From the NCBI RefSeq assembly GCF_040218225.1, contig NZ_JAVJQO010000003.1, positions 99,326-163,325 of the forward strand: a stretch of DNA of 64,000 nt, given 5' to 3'. This stretch comes from Gracilimonas sp. (GTDB lineage Bacteria; Bacteroidota; Rhodothermia; Balneolales; Balneolaceae). Of this stretch, positions 1 through 9,711 are shown piece by piece. A program made the position numbers and the translations under genes. Under the pieces are notes generated by a model. That model had not been told where the DNA came from. It did no database searches and saw only the letters and a list, made by a program, of their open reading frames with translations. The number at the start of each line of letters is the position of its first letter. Position 1 is the first letter of the stretch.

Positions 1-1
1 A

Positions 2-3000
2 GAAATCTTGATTCAAGTGACAAAACAAACCGGATTAAGATTTCGGCAAACCGATAACACCCTGGCCGTGCAGCTCCCTCAGGAAGAACGAGTAGCCAGC
101 CAAAATACTCTTCCTGAAACGATTACAGGTACTGTAACGGATGCAGAAACAGGAGAACCCTTGCCAGGTGTAAACATCCAGGTCAAAGGAACGACCATTG
201 GTACTTCAACCGATCCAAATGGAAGCTATGAGCTTGATGCACCTTCGTTGCAAGACACCCTGGTTTTTTCTTTTGTGGGTTATGAGACACAGGAAGTCCC
301 CATTAATGGGAATACACAAATTGAGGTTGCAATGGTTGTTGTCCCTTTAAGTCAGGACTTATTGGTTACTGCACTTGGCATTAATCGTTCAGAGCGTTCT
401 ATCGGATATGCTACCCAACAAGTAAGTGGTGAAGATCTAAGCTATACCAACGAAAATAATGTGATTGGATCTCTTGCCGGGAAAATAGCGGGTGTACAAG
501 TTAATGGCTCATCTGGTGCTAGTCTGGGTGGTACTCAATCTATAAAAATTCGGGGAGTCAATTCTATAAATGGAGAAGGCCAACCGCTGATTGTTATTGA
601 CGGAACTCCCATTTCTAATGCAAACTTTGCCGGAAGTGCCGGAGAGGACTATGGAAATATTGCTCAGGACATCAACCCGGATGATATTCAGTCATTAAAT
701 GTATTGAAGGGTCCTGCCGCATCATCACTCTACGGTATCAGAGGTCAATATGGGGTGATTATGATTACCACAAATAAAGGTAATAAAGATGGCATTGAGG
801 TCCAGATTAATTCAAACGTATCTTTTCAGCGGGCTGGAAATTTCATGCGTTATCAAAATAAGTATGGTGGTGGTTCCTCTCAAACATGGAGAACATTACC
901 AAATGGTGATAGATATGTTCAGGTGAATGTTGATGAAAGCTGGGGTCCAAAAATGGACGGCACAATGGTGCGGGAATATTTCAGTTTTTATCCGCAAGAT
1001 CCTTTATATGGCCAATTAACTCCATTTGACGCTCATCCGAATAACATTCAAAACTTTTTTGAAACAGGATATACCGCTGATAATGGAGTCACCATATCTG
1101 GAGGAAGCGACAACACAGCTTTCCGTCTTAGTTTCAACGACACCAAAATAACCGGTGTATACCCAAATACCTTCTTAAATAGAAATAACCTGGGAGTTAG
1201 TGCTAATGTAGATGCTAGTGATAAATGGAAGTTTTCTACCAATATTAACTATGCCACCAATGAAGCACGAAGACCCCCTCAGGGATCAGAGTTTGGTTCG
1301 CGATATTTCCGGCAGTGGTTCCAGCGAAATCTAGACATGGGCCGGCTAAAGGATTATCAATATCCCGATGGCACCATTATGCACTGGAATATGAGATCTC
1401 CAAGTTCTTCGACCGGAGAAATCACCAACAAGTCTCCTTTGTACTGGGCCAATCCTTATTTCCAAGCTTATGAAAATACAAGCATGGACGATAGAGATAG
1501 AGTATTTGGTAATGCCGGTGCCCATTTTGAGGCCCTTCCTAATCTTGTTTTAAGCGCTAATATCCGGGGTGATATTTATGTGCAGAATATTGAAGGAAAA
1601 ACCAACTTTGGTGGCACGGCAACTCCCGGGTACTCTGTAGCCAAATATGAGAACAAAGAAATGAATTACGAGCTTTCTGCTCAATATCAAAAAAGCTGGG
1701 CAAAGCTCTCCCTTGATGCAACTCTGGGAACAAATTTATACGACCGTAATTACTCCTACTTATCTCAGTCAACGGTTGGCGGACTTACATCACCAGGCTA
1801 CTTCAACATAAGCGCCTCTGTCGATCGGCCTAATGTATTTAACTACCTGGAGCAAAAAAGAATAGTAAGTGCTTTTGGGTTAGTTTCATTAGGGTATGAG
1901 GATACATATTTCTTAGACTTAAGCCTGAGATCAGATAAATCTTCAACGCTGCCTAAGGACAATAATTCTTATCTGTATCCTTCCATATCAGGTAGCTTTG
2001 TATTTAGTGAAGTAATAAATTCGGATGTACTTACATTTGGTAAAATACGTGCCAGTTTTGCACAAGCCGGCTCGGATTTAAGCCCTTATTTAACTACCCC
2101 GGTATATAATGTAGGTAGTGTTTATGATGGGCAAAATACCTTGGATGTGCCATCAAACATCAATAACCCGGATATTAAGCCTTCATTCTCAACATCTTAT
2201 GAAGCGGGTTTCGATGTGCGGTTTTTTGAGAGAGTTGGAATGAATTTTACATACTACCTCCAACAAAATAAAAACCAGATAATCCCACTTAATATATCAG
2301 GTACAACCGGATATGGTTCTGCAATTATAAACGCCGGGCTTATTGAAAATAAGGGGATTGAAGTGAGTCTGAATGGCACCCCAATCCAGCAAAAAGATTT
2401 TGTATGGAATTCAACATTTAACCTGAGTCGAAATACAAATCAGGTAGTAGAACTTCATCCTGATATTGATTTATACAATCATGGTTCTACCGTATACTCT
2501 TCGACAGCAAGTTACCTGAACTCATACGAAGGTAAAACCTACGGCAGCCTGGTTGGTCGGGCCTACCAAAGAGACCCCGAAACGGGTTTGATTCTTCTCG
2601 ATGATGATAACCTGCCACTCTGGACCGATGCCACCCATAACTTTGGTTCTGTACTGCCAGACTTTACCGGAGGGTTTCAAAATTTATTTTTCTATAAGAA
2701 TTTCAGCTTGTCTACTATGATTAGTTTTCAGGTTGGTGGACAATTTTTCAGCCGATCCGAAATGCTTGCAACCCGAACGGGATTACACAGGCAAACAGCG
2801 GCTAAAAACGACAAAGGAAATAATGTACGTGATCCCGTCAGTGAAGGAGGCGGGGTGAAAGTTCATGGTGTCTCTGCTTCAACGGGACAAGAAGTCACAG
2901 CTTACGTAGATGCTCACGACTACTTTGACCTAATAGGCGATGAAGTGTACGAGGACTGGGTAATTGATGCATCCTACATCAAGTTAAGCGAGGTTAAACT

Positions 3001-3217
3001 CGGTTATACATTTGGTGATCAGGTCATGTCAAAAACCCCCGTTAAGGCGATCAATGTAGCCGTTTTTGCTAATAACCCGCTCATGATTTGGCAAAAAGCC
3101 CCACAAGGCCTCGACCCATCCGAGCTATCATCAGGTAGTCAAGACATTACCTGGTATGAATCAGGACAGCTGAATACTGTTCGTTCTTATGGCTTGAATG
3201 TAAAACTAACCTTTTAA
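2..3217 (+). CDS. SusC/RagA-type TonB-dependent outer membrane receptor, 5'-truncated
   Basis: The reading frame is open to the left window edge, so the signal peptide and most of an N-terminal STN domain are missing; the first ~20 residues look like the end of that domain. Next come a carboxypeptidase-regulatory-like beta-sandwich (ITGTVTDAETGEPLPGVNIQ, about residues 40-115), the TonB plug (VIGSLAGKIAGVQVNG... IRGVNSINGEGQPLIVIDG, about 145-260) and a long C-terminal beta-barrel ending in an aromatic residue (VKLTF). It would import a nutrient across the outer membrane with TonB energy and its SusD partner 11 bp downstream. A retained STN domain usually means signalling through a FecR-type anti-sigma factor, which would lie upstream of the window. 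The substrate cannot be read from the sequence. Confidence 0.93.
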   Translation, partial: EILIQVTKQTGLRFRQTDNTLAVQLPQEERVASQNTLPETITGTVTDAETGEPLPGVNIQVKGTTIGTSTDPNGSYELDAPSLQDTLVFSFVGYETQEVPINGNTQIEVAMVVVPLSQDLLVTALGINRSERSIGYATQQVSGEDLSYTNENNVIGSLAGKIAGVQVNGSSGASLGGTQSIKIRGVNSINGEGQPLIVIDGTPISNANFAGSAGEDYGNIAQDINPDDIQSLNVLKGPAASSLYGIRGQYGVIMITTNKGNKDGIEVQINSNVSFQRAGNFMRYQNKYGGGSSQTWRTLPNGDRYVQVNVDESWGPKMDGTMVREYFSFYPQDPLYGQLTPFDAHPNNIQNFFETGYTADNGVTISGGSDNTAFRLSFNDTKITGVYPNTFLNRNNLGVSANVDASDKWKFSTNINYATNEARRPPQGSEFGSRYFRQWFQRNLDMGRLKDYQYPDGTIMHWNMRSPSSSTGEITNKSPLYWANPYFQAYENTSMDDRDRVFGNAGAHFEALPNLVLSANIRGDIYVQNIEGKTNFGGTATPGYSVAKYENKEMNYELSAQYQKSWAKLSLDATLGTNLYDRNYSYLSQSTVGGLTSPGYFNISASVDRPNVFNYLEQKRIVSAFGLVSLGYEDTYFLDLSLRSDKSSTLPKDNNSYLYPSISGSFVFSEVINSDVLTFGKIRASFAQAGSDLSPYLTTPVYNVGSVYDGQNTLDVPSNINNPDIKPSFSTSYEAGFDVRFFERVGMNFTYYLQQNKNQIIPLNISGTTGYGSAIINAGLIENKGIEVSLNGTPIQQKDFVWNSTFNLSRNTNQVVELHPDIDLYNHGSTVYSSTASYLNSYEGKTYGSLVGRAYQRDPETGLILLDDDNLPLWTDATHNFGSVLPDFTGGFQNLFFYKNFSLSTMISFQVGGQFFSRSEMLATRTGLHRQTAAKNDKGNNVRDPVSEGGGVKVHGVSASTGQEVTAYVDAHDYFDLIGDEVYEDWVIDASYIKLSEVKLGYTFGDQVMSKTPVKAINVAVFANNPLMIWQKAPQGLDPSELSSGSQDITWYESGQLNTVRSYGLNVKLTF

Positions 3218-3228
3218 ATCAGAGAACC

Positions 3229-4608
3229 ATGAAAAAGTTATTAATTCCTATAGTACTGATTGTATTTATAATTAGCAGTTGTGATCTGGTAGAATTCAAC
3301 AACTTAAATAATAATCCTAACCAACCCAGTGATGCAGACGCACCACAGCTTATTGCCAACGCCATGCTATCACTTCCGGGTTTAAGCTCCTCTCCAAATG
3401 CACAATTCATGGCCCAATATCTGGCCGAAACGCAATATGTAGATGCTTCATTATATCCTGAAGGTGGTACCAGTTTTTATGGATGGTATCAAGGTCCGCT
3501 GGTAAATCTCAAAACAGCAGAAGAAGTTGCTACCACTGAAAATCAGAAGGCGGTAGCCAGAATTTTGAAAGCCTACATTTTCTGGAACATAACAGACCGT
3601 TGGGGTGATATACCCTACTCCCAGGCTCTGCAAGGAACTGAAGAATTCACTCCCGTTTATGATACTCAGGAATCCATCTATGAAGATCTGTTTGCTGAAC
3701 TTAAAGCAGCCGCTGATCAGATCGATGTTTCCGAGAGCCTAAGTAACGACATTATTTACGAGGGTGATATGAATAAGTGGGTTAAATTCAGTAACTCCAT
3801 TCGTTTACTTATGGCTTTACGCCTGTCAGAAGTCAATCCAACTTTAGCAGAAACCGAGTTTGCTGACGCACTAAATGACGGAGTATTTGAATCCAATGAA
3901 GACACCTTTCTTTTTCAGCATTTAGCGAATGCCAATAATCAGAATTATTGGTACGGTCAGATCGCAGAACCTCCTATCCGGGAATGGTGGGCTTTGACAA
4001 TTAGTTTGGTCGATTTAATGGATCCTTACAACGATCCTCGCCTGCCAGTTTACGGAAATGAAGTACGAAATGGTGGTGGCTATACAGGTCTCCAGTTTGG
4101 AGAGGAAGATAGTATAGGTACTGAAGATTTCTCTTTACTTGGTTCTGATATTTATGCTCAGGATGCTCCTGTATATTTGGTTACTTATGCTGAAATTCTT
4201 TTTGCAAGAGCAGAAGCCGCAGCTTTAAACTGGACCACCGAAGACCCTGCAACAATCTATAATGCAGCGGTTGAAAACTCCATCGCACAATGGACTGGCG
4301 ATGCCAGCCTTGCAACAGCTTATTTAGCACAACCTGATATCGTTTATGATGCCGGGAACGCGGTTGAACAAATATCAACTCAACGGTACATTCATTTATT
4401 CATGCATGGCTATCAGGCTTGGGCAGAATGGCGACGAACTGGTTATCCGGATAATCTGGTACAACCAAATGGCAATGCGGTACCTCTCAGACAGAGTTAC
4501 ACCTCTGACGAGGCTCTCAATAATGCCGAGAATTATGAAGAGGCTATACAGCGTCAGTTTGGTGGACAAAATTCCATCTATGGCCAGCTATGGTGGGATC
4601 AAAATTAA
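3229..4608 (+). CDS. SusD/RagB-family nutrient-binding outer membrane lipoprotein
   Basis: The 459-residue protein starts with a lipoprotein signal peptide (MKKLLIPIVLIVFIISSC, acylated Cys at residue 18). Alpha-helical TPR-like SusD segments follow, with the conserved N-terminal pattern YLAETQYVDASLYPEG and the C-terminal pattern QAWAEWRRTGYP, which is typical of the shorter SusD-like branch. It should sit on the cell surface as the substrate-capturing lid of the SusC barrel encoded 11 bp upstream. Pairing and spacing make the family assignment firm; the ligand is unknown. An NlpC/P60 hydrolase gene follows 23 bp downstream and is probably co-transcribed. Confidence 0.93.
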   Translation: MKKLLIPIVLIVFIISSCDLVEFNNLNNNPNQPSDADAPQLIANAMLSLPGLSSSPNAQFMAQYLAETQYVDASLYPEGGTSFYGWYQGPLVNLKTAEEVATTENQKAVARILKAYIFWNITDRWGDIPYSQALQGTEEFTPVYDTQESIYEDLFAELKAAADQIDVSESLSNDIIYEGDMNKWVKFSNSIRLLMALRLSEVNPTLAETEFADALNDGVFESNEDTFLFQHLANANNQNYWYGQIAEPPIREWWALTISLVDLMDPYNDPRLPVYGNEVRNGGGYTGLQFGEEDSIGTEDFSLLGSDIYAQDAPVYLVTYAEILFARAEAAALNWTTEDPATIYNAAVENSIAQWTGDASLATAYLAQPDIVYDAGNAVEQISTQRYIHLFMHGYQAWAEWRRTGYPDNLVQPNGNAVPLRQSYTSDEALNNAENYEEAIQRQFGGQNSIYGQLWWDQN

Positions 4609-4631
4609 TTTATAAAGACTAAAAATAAACT

Positions 4632-5825
4632 ATGAAATACGTACTGTATCCTTTAAAACTAGCTTTGGTTTTAATGCTGATGCTGGGAGCTTGTAGCGAC
4701 TCCCAGCATCAGACCCTTCGGGGAATAATAGATAGTGTAGAACATACATTTGTCCCAGACTCAAGAGTTGATCAATTTAATGTGCAATTGGAAGACGGAA
4801 ACCCTTTTCTTCTTACCGGAGAAACCACACTCCCCGAAGCAAAACAAGCACTGCTTGATTCTCTTTCAAAAACCAATATTTCATATATAGACAGCATCCG
4901 TGTTCTGCCTTCAGCTGAATTAGGTGAAAAAATATATGGACTGGTAAACAACTCAGTTTCCAATATCAGATCAGAACCCCGGCATTCAGCTCAACTCGCC
5001 ACACAGGCTTTGCTGGGCATGCCTTTACAGATTCTTAAAAAAGACGGAGGATGGTATTATGTTCGCACCCCCGAAGACTATTTATCCTGGATTGACAGTG
5101 GCGGAATGCATCAAATGAGTAAGGCTGAGTACCTTGATTGGAAAGCCGCTGATAAACTGATTTACCTTTCTACATATGGGTTTGCTTACTCCTCTCCTTC
5201 TGGAAATTCCGAAAAAGTAAGTGACTTGGCTGCCGGCAACATTGTTAAACTTGAAGGCACCAGTGGGAGTTATTACAAAATTTCTTATCCGGATGGCAGG
5301 GAAGGTTTCATCCCAAAAAATGAAGCCACGTCTTTTGCGAAGTGGAATGAAGATCTGCAGGCCACTCAGCAATCTTTGGCGCAAACCGCAAGAACCATGA
5401 TGGGAATCCCCTATCTCTGGGGAGGCACATCAACAAAAGGAGTAGACTGTAGTGGATTTACGAAAACTATTTACCTTATGAATGGATTGATAATCCCACG
5501 CGACGCTTCTCAACAAGTACATGCAGGTGTCAAAGTTGATGATGAAAAAAACTGGAGTGAGTTACAAACAGGAGACTTATTGTTTTTTGGTAGTCCTGCC
5601 ACAGAAAACAGAAGCCGACGGGTTGTACATGTGGGAATGTGGATTGGAAATAATCAATTTATACATTCCTCGAGACAGGTGCGGATTAGCAGTGTGGATT
5701 CTACGGCTTCCAACTTTGATGCGTACAATACCAACCGATACTTAGAAGCTCGCCGGTATCTTGGTAACATGGAAGGAAACATCATACAAACCAATGCAAT
5801 GTATGATGAAATAAATTTACCCTGA
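4632..5825 (+). CDS. SH3-domain NlpC/P60 lipoprotein (peptidoglycan peptide hydrolase)
   Basis: The 397-residue protein has a lipoprotein signal peptide (LMLMLGAC). Two bacterial SH3 segments lie at about residues 95-155 and 175-230. A C-terminal NlpC/P60 (C40) domain carries the catalytic triad: Cys273 in VDCSGF, His333 in VHVGMW and His345 in FIHSS. Related enzymes cut gamma-D-Glu to diamino-acid bonds in cell-wall stem peptides, recognising a free N-terminal L-Ala through the SH3 domains. It is the third gene of the SusC-SusD unit, which hints that the operon handles peptides or muropeptides; that link is inference. The stop codon is only 5 bp from the end of the convergent GlmU-like gene. 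Confidence 0.9.
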   Translation: MKYVLYPLKLALVLMLMLGACSDSQHQTLRGIIDSVEHTFVPDSRVDQFNVQLEDGNPFLLTGETTLPEAKQALLDSLSKTNISYIDSIRVLPSAELGEKIYGLVNNSVSNIRSEPRHSAQLATQALLGMPLQILKKDGGWYYVRTPEDYLSWIDSGGMHQMSKAEYLDWKAADKLIYLSTYGFAYSSPSGNSEKVSDLAAGNIVKLEGTSGSYYKISYPDGREGFIPKNEATSFAKWNEDLQATQQSLAQTARTMMGIPYLWGGTSTKGVDCSGFTKTIYLMNGLIIPRDASQQVHAGVKVDDEKNWSELQTGDLLFFGSPATENRSRRVVHVGMWIGNNQFIHSSRQVRISSVDSTASNFDAYNTNRYLEARRYLGNMEGNIIQTNAMYDEINLP

Positions 5826-5830
5826 TTATT

Positions 5831-7024
5831 TTAGCGGGAAGTGAATATATGTTTCATCATCCGCTCATAGTCATCGGTTAGTTCAACATCCCGACGCTTC
5901 ATCATGGCCTGCATAACTTCTATTGCTTTTTCAAAACGATAGATTGCAGGTCCGCGTGGGCCTAGCCAGGTGAATGAATCAATGACTTTTGGAGAGAGCT
6001 CATCGATAAACACATTGGAGCTCACCCCACAAATGGTACCCGTATTCAGCATGGTGTTGATAGCCGTTTTCGAATGATCGGCCATTACGGTCCCCAAAAA
6101 CTGTTTTCCCGTCTGTATCTGCTCTTTTGATGTCCAGTCTGTGACCTCGATATTCTTGTAATCGTTTTTCAGGTTCGAGGTGATTGTATTAGCACCTAAG
6201 TTCACCCATTGGCCAAAAATTGAGTTACCAGCAAAGCCATCATGTGCTTTGTTGGAATAAGAATGAAAGATGCATCCCGATACCTCTCCTCCAACCTTGC
6301 AAACGGGACCAATAGTTGTACCACCATAAATTCGAGCAGCCATTTTTACAGTAGCACCTTCCCCAACCACAACAGGTCCTCTCAATATACTACCTGCTTC
6401 GATTGTAGCTCCATCCTGAATTACCACCGGCCCATCTTTAGCAATAAATATACATCCGGGCTCAATCATAACATCTTCCCCAATAAATGTATTTGAAGGA
6501 TGATGCACTGAATCTAATGTATAATTGGTCCTTTCAGAAACTGCTTTCAACCCCATAAGCTGAATATCTTTCTCAATTTCATAGGAATTCAACGATAACA
6601 AATCCCATAAATGTTCAATATGAATAGCTTTATCCAATTCAATTTTTTCTAAACCCTGCTCTGAAAAAATATTTTCATTAAATAATTTCCCGGAATTTTC
6701 ATGACTAACCTTTGCCACAACAGAAACATTTTTAAACACCAAACGCTGCCCTACTTTTAACTCATTAATAGCCGACAATAAATCTTGTGATGGTAAAAAC
6801 CTTGAGTTAATCCAGGTTACTTCATCGCTTTCGGTCATATTTCCCTGTTCAAACACCCCTTTTAGATGTTTTGGTAATAGTCGGCAATATGAAGTTTTAT
6901 CTAATGCCCTCAACCACTTTTCTCGAATGGTCAAAATTCCGAGCCTAAGGTCATCCATGGGCCGCGTTAGCGTAAGCGGATAAAAACTCTCGACTTGCTT
7001 ATCTTCAAAAAAACAGATTTTCAT
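5831..7024 (-). CDS. GlmU-like sugar nucleotidyltransferase with left-handed beta-helix
   Basis: The 397-residue protein begins MKICFFEDKQVESFYPLTLT followed by RPMDDLRLGI, the signature of the Bacteroidota GlmU-family putative nucleotidyltransferases. The N-terminal half resembles a degenerate nucleotidyltransferase domain. From about residue 170 on, hexapeptide repeats (IGEDVMIEPGCIFIAKDGPV, GEGATVKMAARIYGG) form a left-handed beta-helix acyltransferase-like fold. It probably acts on amino-sugar phosphates in the UDP-GlcNAc pathway, which fits its divergent pairing with glmS 105 bp away. It is not the standard bifunctional GlmU, and I do not see the classical LxxGxGxRM nucleotide-binding loop, so the exact reaction is uncertain. 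Confidence 0.8.
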   Translation of the reverse strand: MKICFFEDKQVESFYPLTLTRPMDDLRLGILTIREKWLRALDKTSYCRLLPKHLKGVFEQGNMTESDEVTWINSRFLPSQDLLSAINELKVGQRLVFKNVSVVAKVSHENSGKLFNENIFSEQGLEKIELDKAIHIEHLWDLLSLNSYEIEKDIQLMGLKAVSERTNYTLDSVHHPSNTFIGEDVMIEPGCIFIAKDGPVVIQDGATIEAGSILRGPVVVGEGATVKMAARIYGGTTIGPVCKVGGEVSGCIFHSYSNKAHDGFAGNSIFGQWVNLGANTITSNLKNDYKNIEVTDWTSKEQIQTGKQFLGTVMADHSKTAINTMLNTGTICGVSSNVFIDELSPKVIDSFTWLGPRGPAIYRFEKAIEVMQAMMKRRDVELTDDYERMMKHIFTSR

Positions 7025-7129
7025 TCCGGAAATATATTTAGTCGTAAATTAAAATCGTCATTCTTTAAACTTCGCATTATATTTAAGGATTAAAAGCACC
7101 AAAAAAAATTTTTAATATTTGAAAATAAT

Positions 7130-8962
7130 ATGTGTGGAATCGTAGGGTACGTTGGTGATAAACAAGCCAGCAAAGTTATTATTGATGGACTCAAGAGACT
7201 TGAATACAGAGGTTATGATTCAGCTGGATTGGCTGTCATTAATGGAGAGCTGAGAATAAAAAAAGGTAAGGGAAAGGTAGCTTCTCTGGAAAAAATGATT
7301 ACCGCATCGGAAAAGGGGACCATTGGAATTGGACATACCAGATGGGCTACTCATGGAGAGCCCAATGATGTAAATTCTCATCCGCATACAGGTCGTAATG
7401 GCAAATTAGCTTTGGTTCACAACGGGATTATTGAAAACTATAATACCCTGAAAAAGAAATTAAGTGATCAGGGATATACTTTTTATTCTGAGACCGATAC
7501 CGAAGTTCTTACAAAGCTTATTGAGAGTTTTTTAGAAAAGGATTCCTCTGATATTAAAAAAGCAGTTCAGTTAGCCTTGCATCAGGTAAGTGGCACATAT
7601 GGAATCGCTTTAGTTCATTCTGATTTTCCAGACCAGATTATTGTAGCACGTAAAGGTTCTCCCCTTTTACTGGGTGTGGGAGAAGGAGAAATGTTGATCG
7701 CCTCTGATGCTTCTGCAGTTGCGGCTTATACCGACAAAGTTGTTTACCTGGATGATGGTGAAATCGCTGTGATTAAGAAAGATGACTATACGGTAGAATC
7801 AGCAGATCAAATTGAGCTCTCCAAAGAAATCCACGAACTGGCGCTTAGTCTTGAAGAAATTGAAAAAGGTGGGTACGACCACTTTATGCTTAAAGAAATC
7901 TTTGAGCAACCTAAGGCTCTTTCGGATTGTTTGCGTGGCCGGATTAATGCAGAAGACGGAACAGTAACACTCGGTGGTATTGAAAGTGTCATGGACCAGT
8001 TGGTAAATGCCAACAGAATAATCATAGCGGCTTGCGGAACCAGTTGGCACTCGGGATTAGTCGGTGAATATCTGTTCGAATATCTCGCTAAAATTCCTGT
8101 TGAAGTAGAATATGCTTCTGAGTTTCGATACAAAGAGCAACTAATTGGAGAAGGCGATGTAATGATTGTGATTTCTCAAAGTGGAGAAACTGCCGATACT
8201 TTGGCCGCATTACGTGAAGCAAAATCCCGTGGAGCACTTGTTCTTGGGGTAGTCAATGTTGTTGGTTCCACTATAGCCAGAGAAACTGATGCCGGAGTTT
8301 ATATTCATGCCGGACCTGAGATTGGTGTAGCTTCTACAAAGGCATTTACAGCACAGGTAACAGTACTCACTATGATTGCTATCAAGCTTGCACTCTATAA
8401 AAAGACCATTGATAGTAAGGAAGCAAAAAAACTGATTGGTGAATTATCCAAAATTCCTCAAAAAATTGAAGAAATCCTCAAGCATACTGACGAGATAAAA
8501 AATATTTCTAATCTCTTTTCTTATGCTCCGAATTTCTTGTACCTGGGACGATCCTATAGTTTCCCAGTTGCACTTGAAGGAGCATTGAAGTTAAAAGAAA
8601 TATCATACATTCATGCAGAAGGATATCCTGCAGCTGAAATGAAGCATGGTCCTATCGCCTTAATTGATGAAATGATGCCGGTAGTTGTAATTGCCGCAAC
8701 TCAACATACTAATGACAAAATGATTAGTAACATAGAAGAGGTAAGAGCTAGAAAAGGACGTATTATAGCCATCACAACACCAGGTAACAAAGAAGTTGAA
8801 GAACTTGCAGAATTTAAATCGATAGTGCCGGAAACCATGGATGTACTTTCCCCTTTGTTGACAGTCATCCCGCTTCAATTGCTTTCATACTACATTGCTG
8901 TAAATCGGGGATGTAATGTAGACCAACCCAGAAACCTTGCCAAGAGCGTAACAGTAGAATAA
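7130..8962 (+). CDS. glmS: glutamine--fructose-6-phosphate aminotransferase (isomerizing)
   Basis: The 610-residue length and domain order are those of GlmS. The N-terminal class II glutaminase domain has its nucleophile at Cys2 (MCGIVGYVG), then GHTRWATHGEP and HNGIIENY. Two SIS sugar-isomerase domains follow (AACGTSWHSGLVGEY, ISQSGETADTLAALREAK, AEGYPAAEMKHGPIALI). The C-terminus NLAKSVTVE is the conserved tail. The enzyme makes glucosamine-6-phosphate for peptidoglycan and LPS. It diverges from the GlmU-like gene. The short AT-rich 5' region shows no glmS ribozyme. Confidence 0.97.
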   Translation: MCGIVGYVGDKQASKVIIDGLKRLEYRGYDSAGLAVINGELRIKKGKGKVASLEKMITASEKGTIGIGHTRWATHGEPNDVNSHPHTGRNGKLALVHNGIIENYNTLKKKLSDQGYTFYSETDTEVLTKLIESFLEKDSSDIKKAVQLALHQVSGTYGIALVHSDFPDQIIVARKGSPLLLGVGEGEMLIASDASAVAAYTDKVVYLDDGEIAVIKKDDYTVESADQIELSKEIHELALSLEEIEKGGYDHFMLKEIFEQPKALSDCLRGRINAEDGTVTLGGIESVMDQLVNANRIIIAACGTSWHSGLVGEYLFEYLAKIPVEVEYASEFRYKEQLIGEGDVMIVISQSGETADTLAALREAKSRGALVLGVVNVVGSTIARETDAGVYIHAGPEIGVASTKAFTAQVTVLTMIAIKLALYKKTIDSKEAKKLIGELSKIPQKIEEILKHTDEIKNISNLFSYAPNFLYLGRSYSFPVALEGALKLKEISYIHAEGYPAAEMKHGPIALIDEMMPVVVIAATQHTNDKMISNIEEVRARKGRIIAITTPGNKEVEELAEFKSIVPETMDVLSPLLTVIPLQLLSYYIAVNRGCNVDQPRNLAKSVTVE

Positions 8963-9363
8963 TAGCTTGTGGATAATTCATCCTGTTTACTGATTAGAAA
9001 TAAAAAAAAGCCTTAATTGTAGTCTGGAATAATTTTTTTACAGAAAAATTTATTCTTAAGAGTGTGGATAACTTGACTTTTACCATATAATTGCTTTCAA
9101 TCCAATTCCTCTTTGGTTAGTAAATATTTTGAAATGAGAAATTGGAAATCTTTTATTCTTAAAATCGTTGTGCTTGTTTTGGTAGGCATTGTAATATTTA
9201 CAGGCTGACCTACTCTTTCATTTAATCTATTCTTTGCTTTAATAAGCATGGGGTTTCTGCGTTTCAAAAATATTTTTTCAAAATTTAAGCTTCACATTTG
9301 TCTACTTTATTTGAGAAAAGTTAGCTACATTAGTTTCACTAAGCATAAAGAGACTATTGGTTT
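8963..9363. other. AT-rich intergenic region between glmS and the Hpt gene
   Basis: This 401-bp stretch has no RNA gene that I recognise and no clear terminator hairpin after glmS. It contains one possible 24-codon membrane-peptide frame (9134-9208). Near its right end, TTTG at 9310-9313 and TAGTTT at 9331-9336, 17 bp apart, roughly resemble a Bacteroidota-type promoter for the Hpt gene. Both readings are weak. Confidence 0.4.
9134..9208 (+). CDS. possible 24-residue single-span membrane peptide
   Basis: An ATG-started frame encodes 24 residues: a short basic N-terminus (MRNWKSFILK) followed by about 13 hydrophobic residues (IVVLVLVGIVIF) and a TG end. This is the shape of a small membrane protein. 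No strong Shine-Dalgarno sequence precedes it, and such a frame can arise by chance in AT-rich DNA. It sits alone between glmS and the Hpt gene. I do not recognise a family. Confidence 0.2.
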   Translation: MRNWKSFILKIVVLVLVGIVIFTG

Positions 9364-9711
9364 ATGGGGAAAATTGATCTGAGTTATTTGGAAAACATTA
9401 CGGGAAACGATAACGAGGTCATGATTGAGATGTTAGATCTAATGTTATCAGAAACGCCCAAACACATCTCAAAGATTAAAGAGGCTCATGATGAGAAGAA
9501 TTGGAAAGAATTGGGAGCTGAATCTCATAAATTGAAGCCCATGTTTTTATATGTTGGGCTCACAGGTTTAAACGAAACAGCTCAAGATTTAGAAGAATAT
9601 GGTAAGCAAGAGAATAATCTAAACTTAATACCTGCTTTAATAGATGAGCTGGAAAAAGGATATCTTGAAGTAATTGATGAGCTTAAAAATAAAAAAGAAG
9701 AGTTAAGCTAA
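9364..9711 (+). CDS. Hpt (histidine phosphotransfer) domain protein
   Basis: This 115-residue all-helical protein consists of one Hpt domain. The phosphorylatable histidine is His55 in the ESHKLKPMFLYVGL motif, followed by the usual small-residue stretch and an acidic, Leu-rich C-terminal helix. Stand-alone Hpt proteins relay phosphate between a hybrid histidine kinase and a response regulator in the cytoplasm. No kinase or regulator gene is nearby, so its partners are unknown. The last 9 bp overlap the end of the convergent ElaA-type gene. Confidence 0.85.
   Translation: MGKIDLSYLENITGNDNEVMIEMLDLMLSETPKHISKIKEAHDEKNWKELGAESHKLKPMFLYVGLTGLNETAQDLEEYGKQENNLNLIPALIDELEKGYLEVIDELKNKKEELS

Noticed and set aside
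7025..7129. glmS ribozyme upstream of glmS
   Set aside because: The gap is only 105 bp of AT-rich DNA without the conserved ribozyme core.
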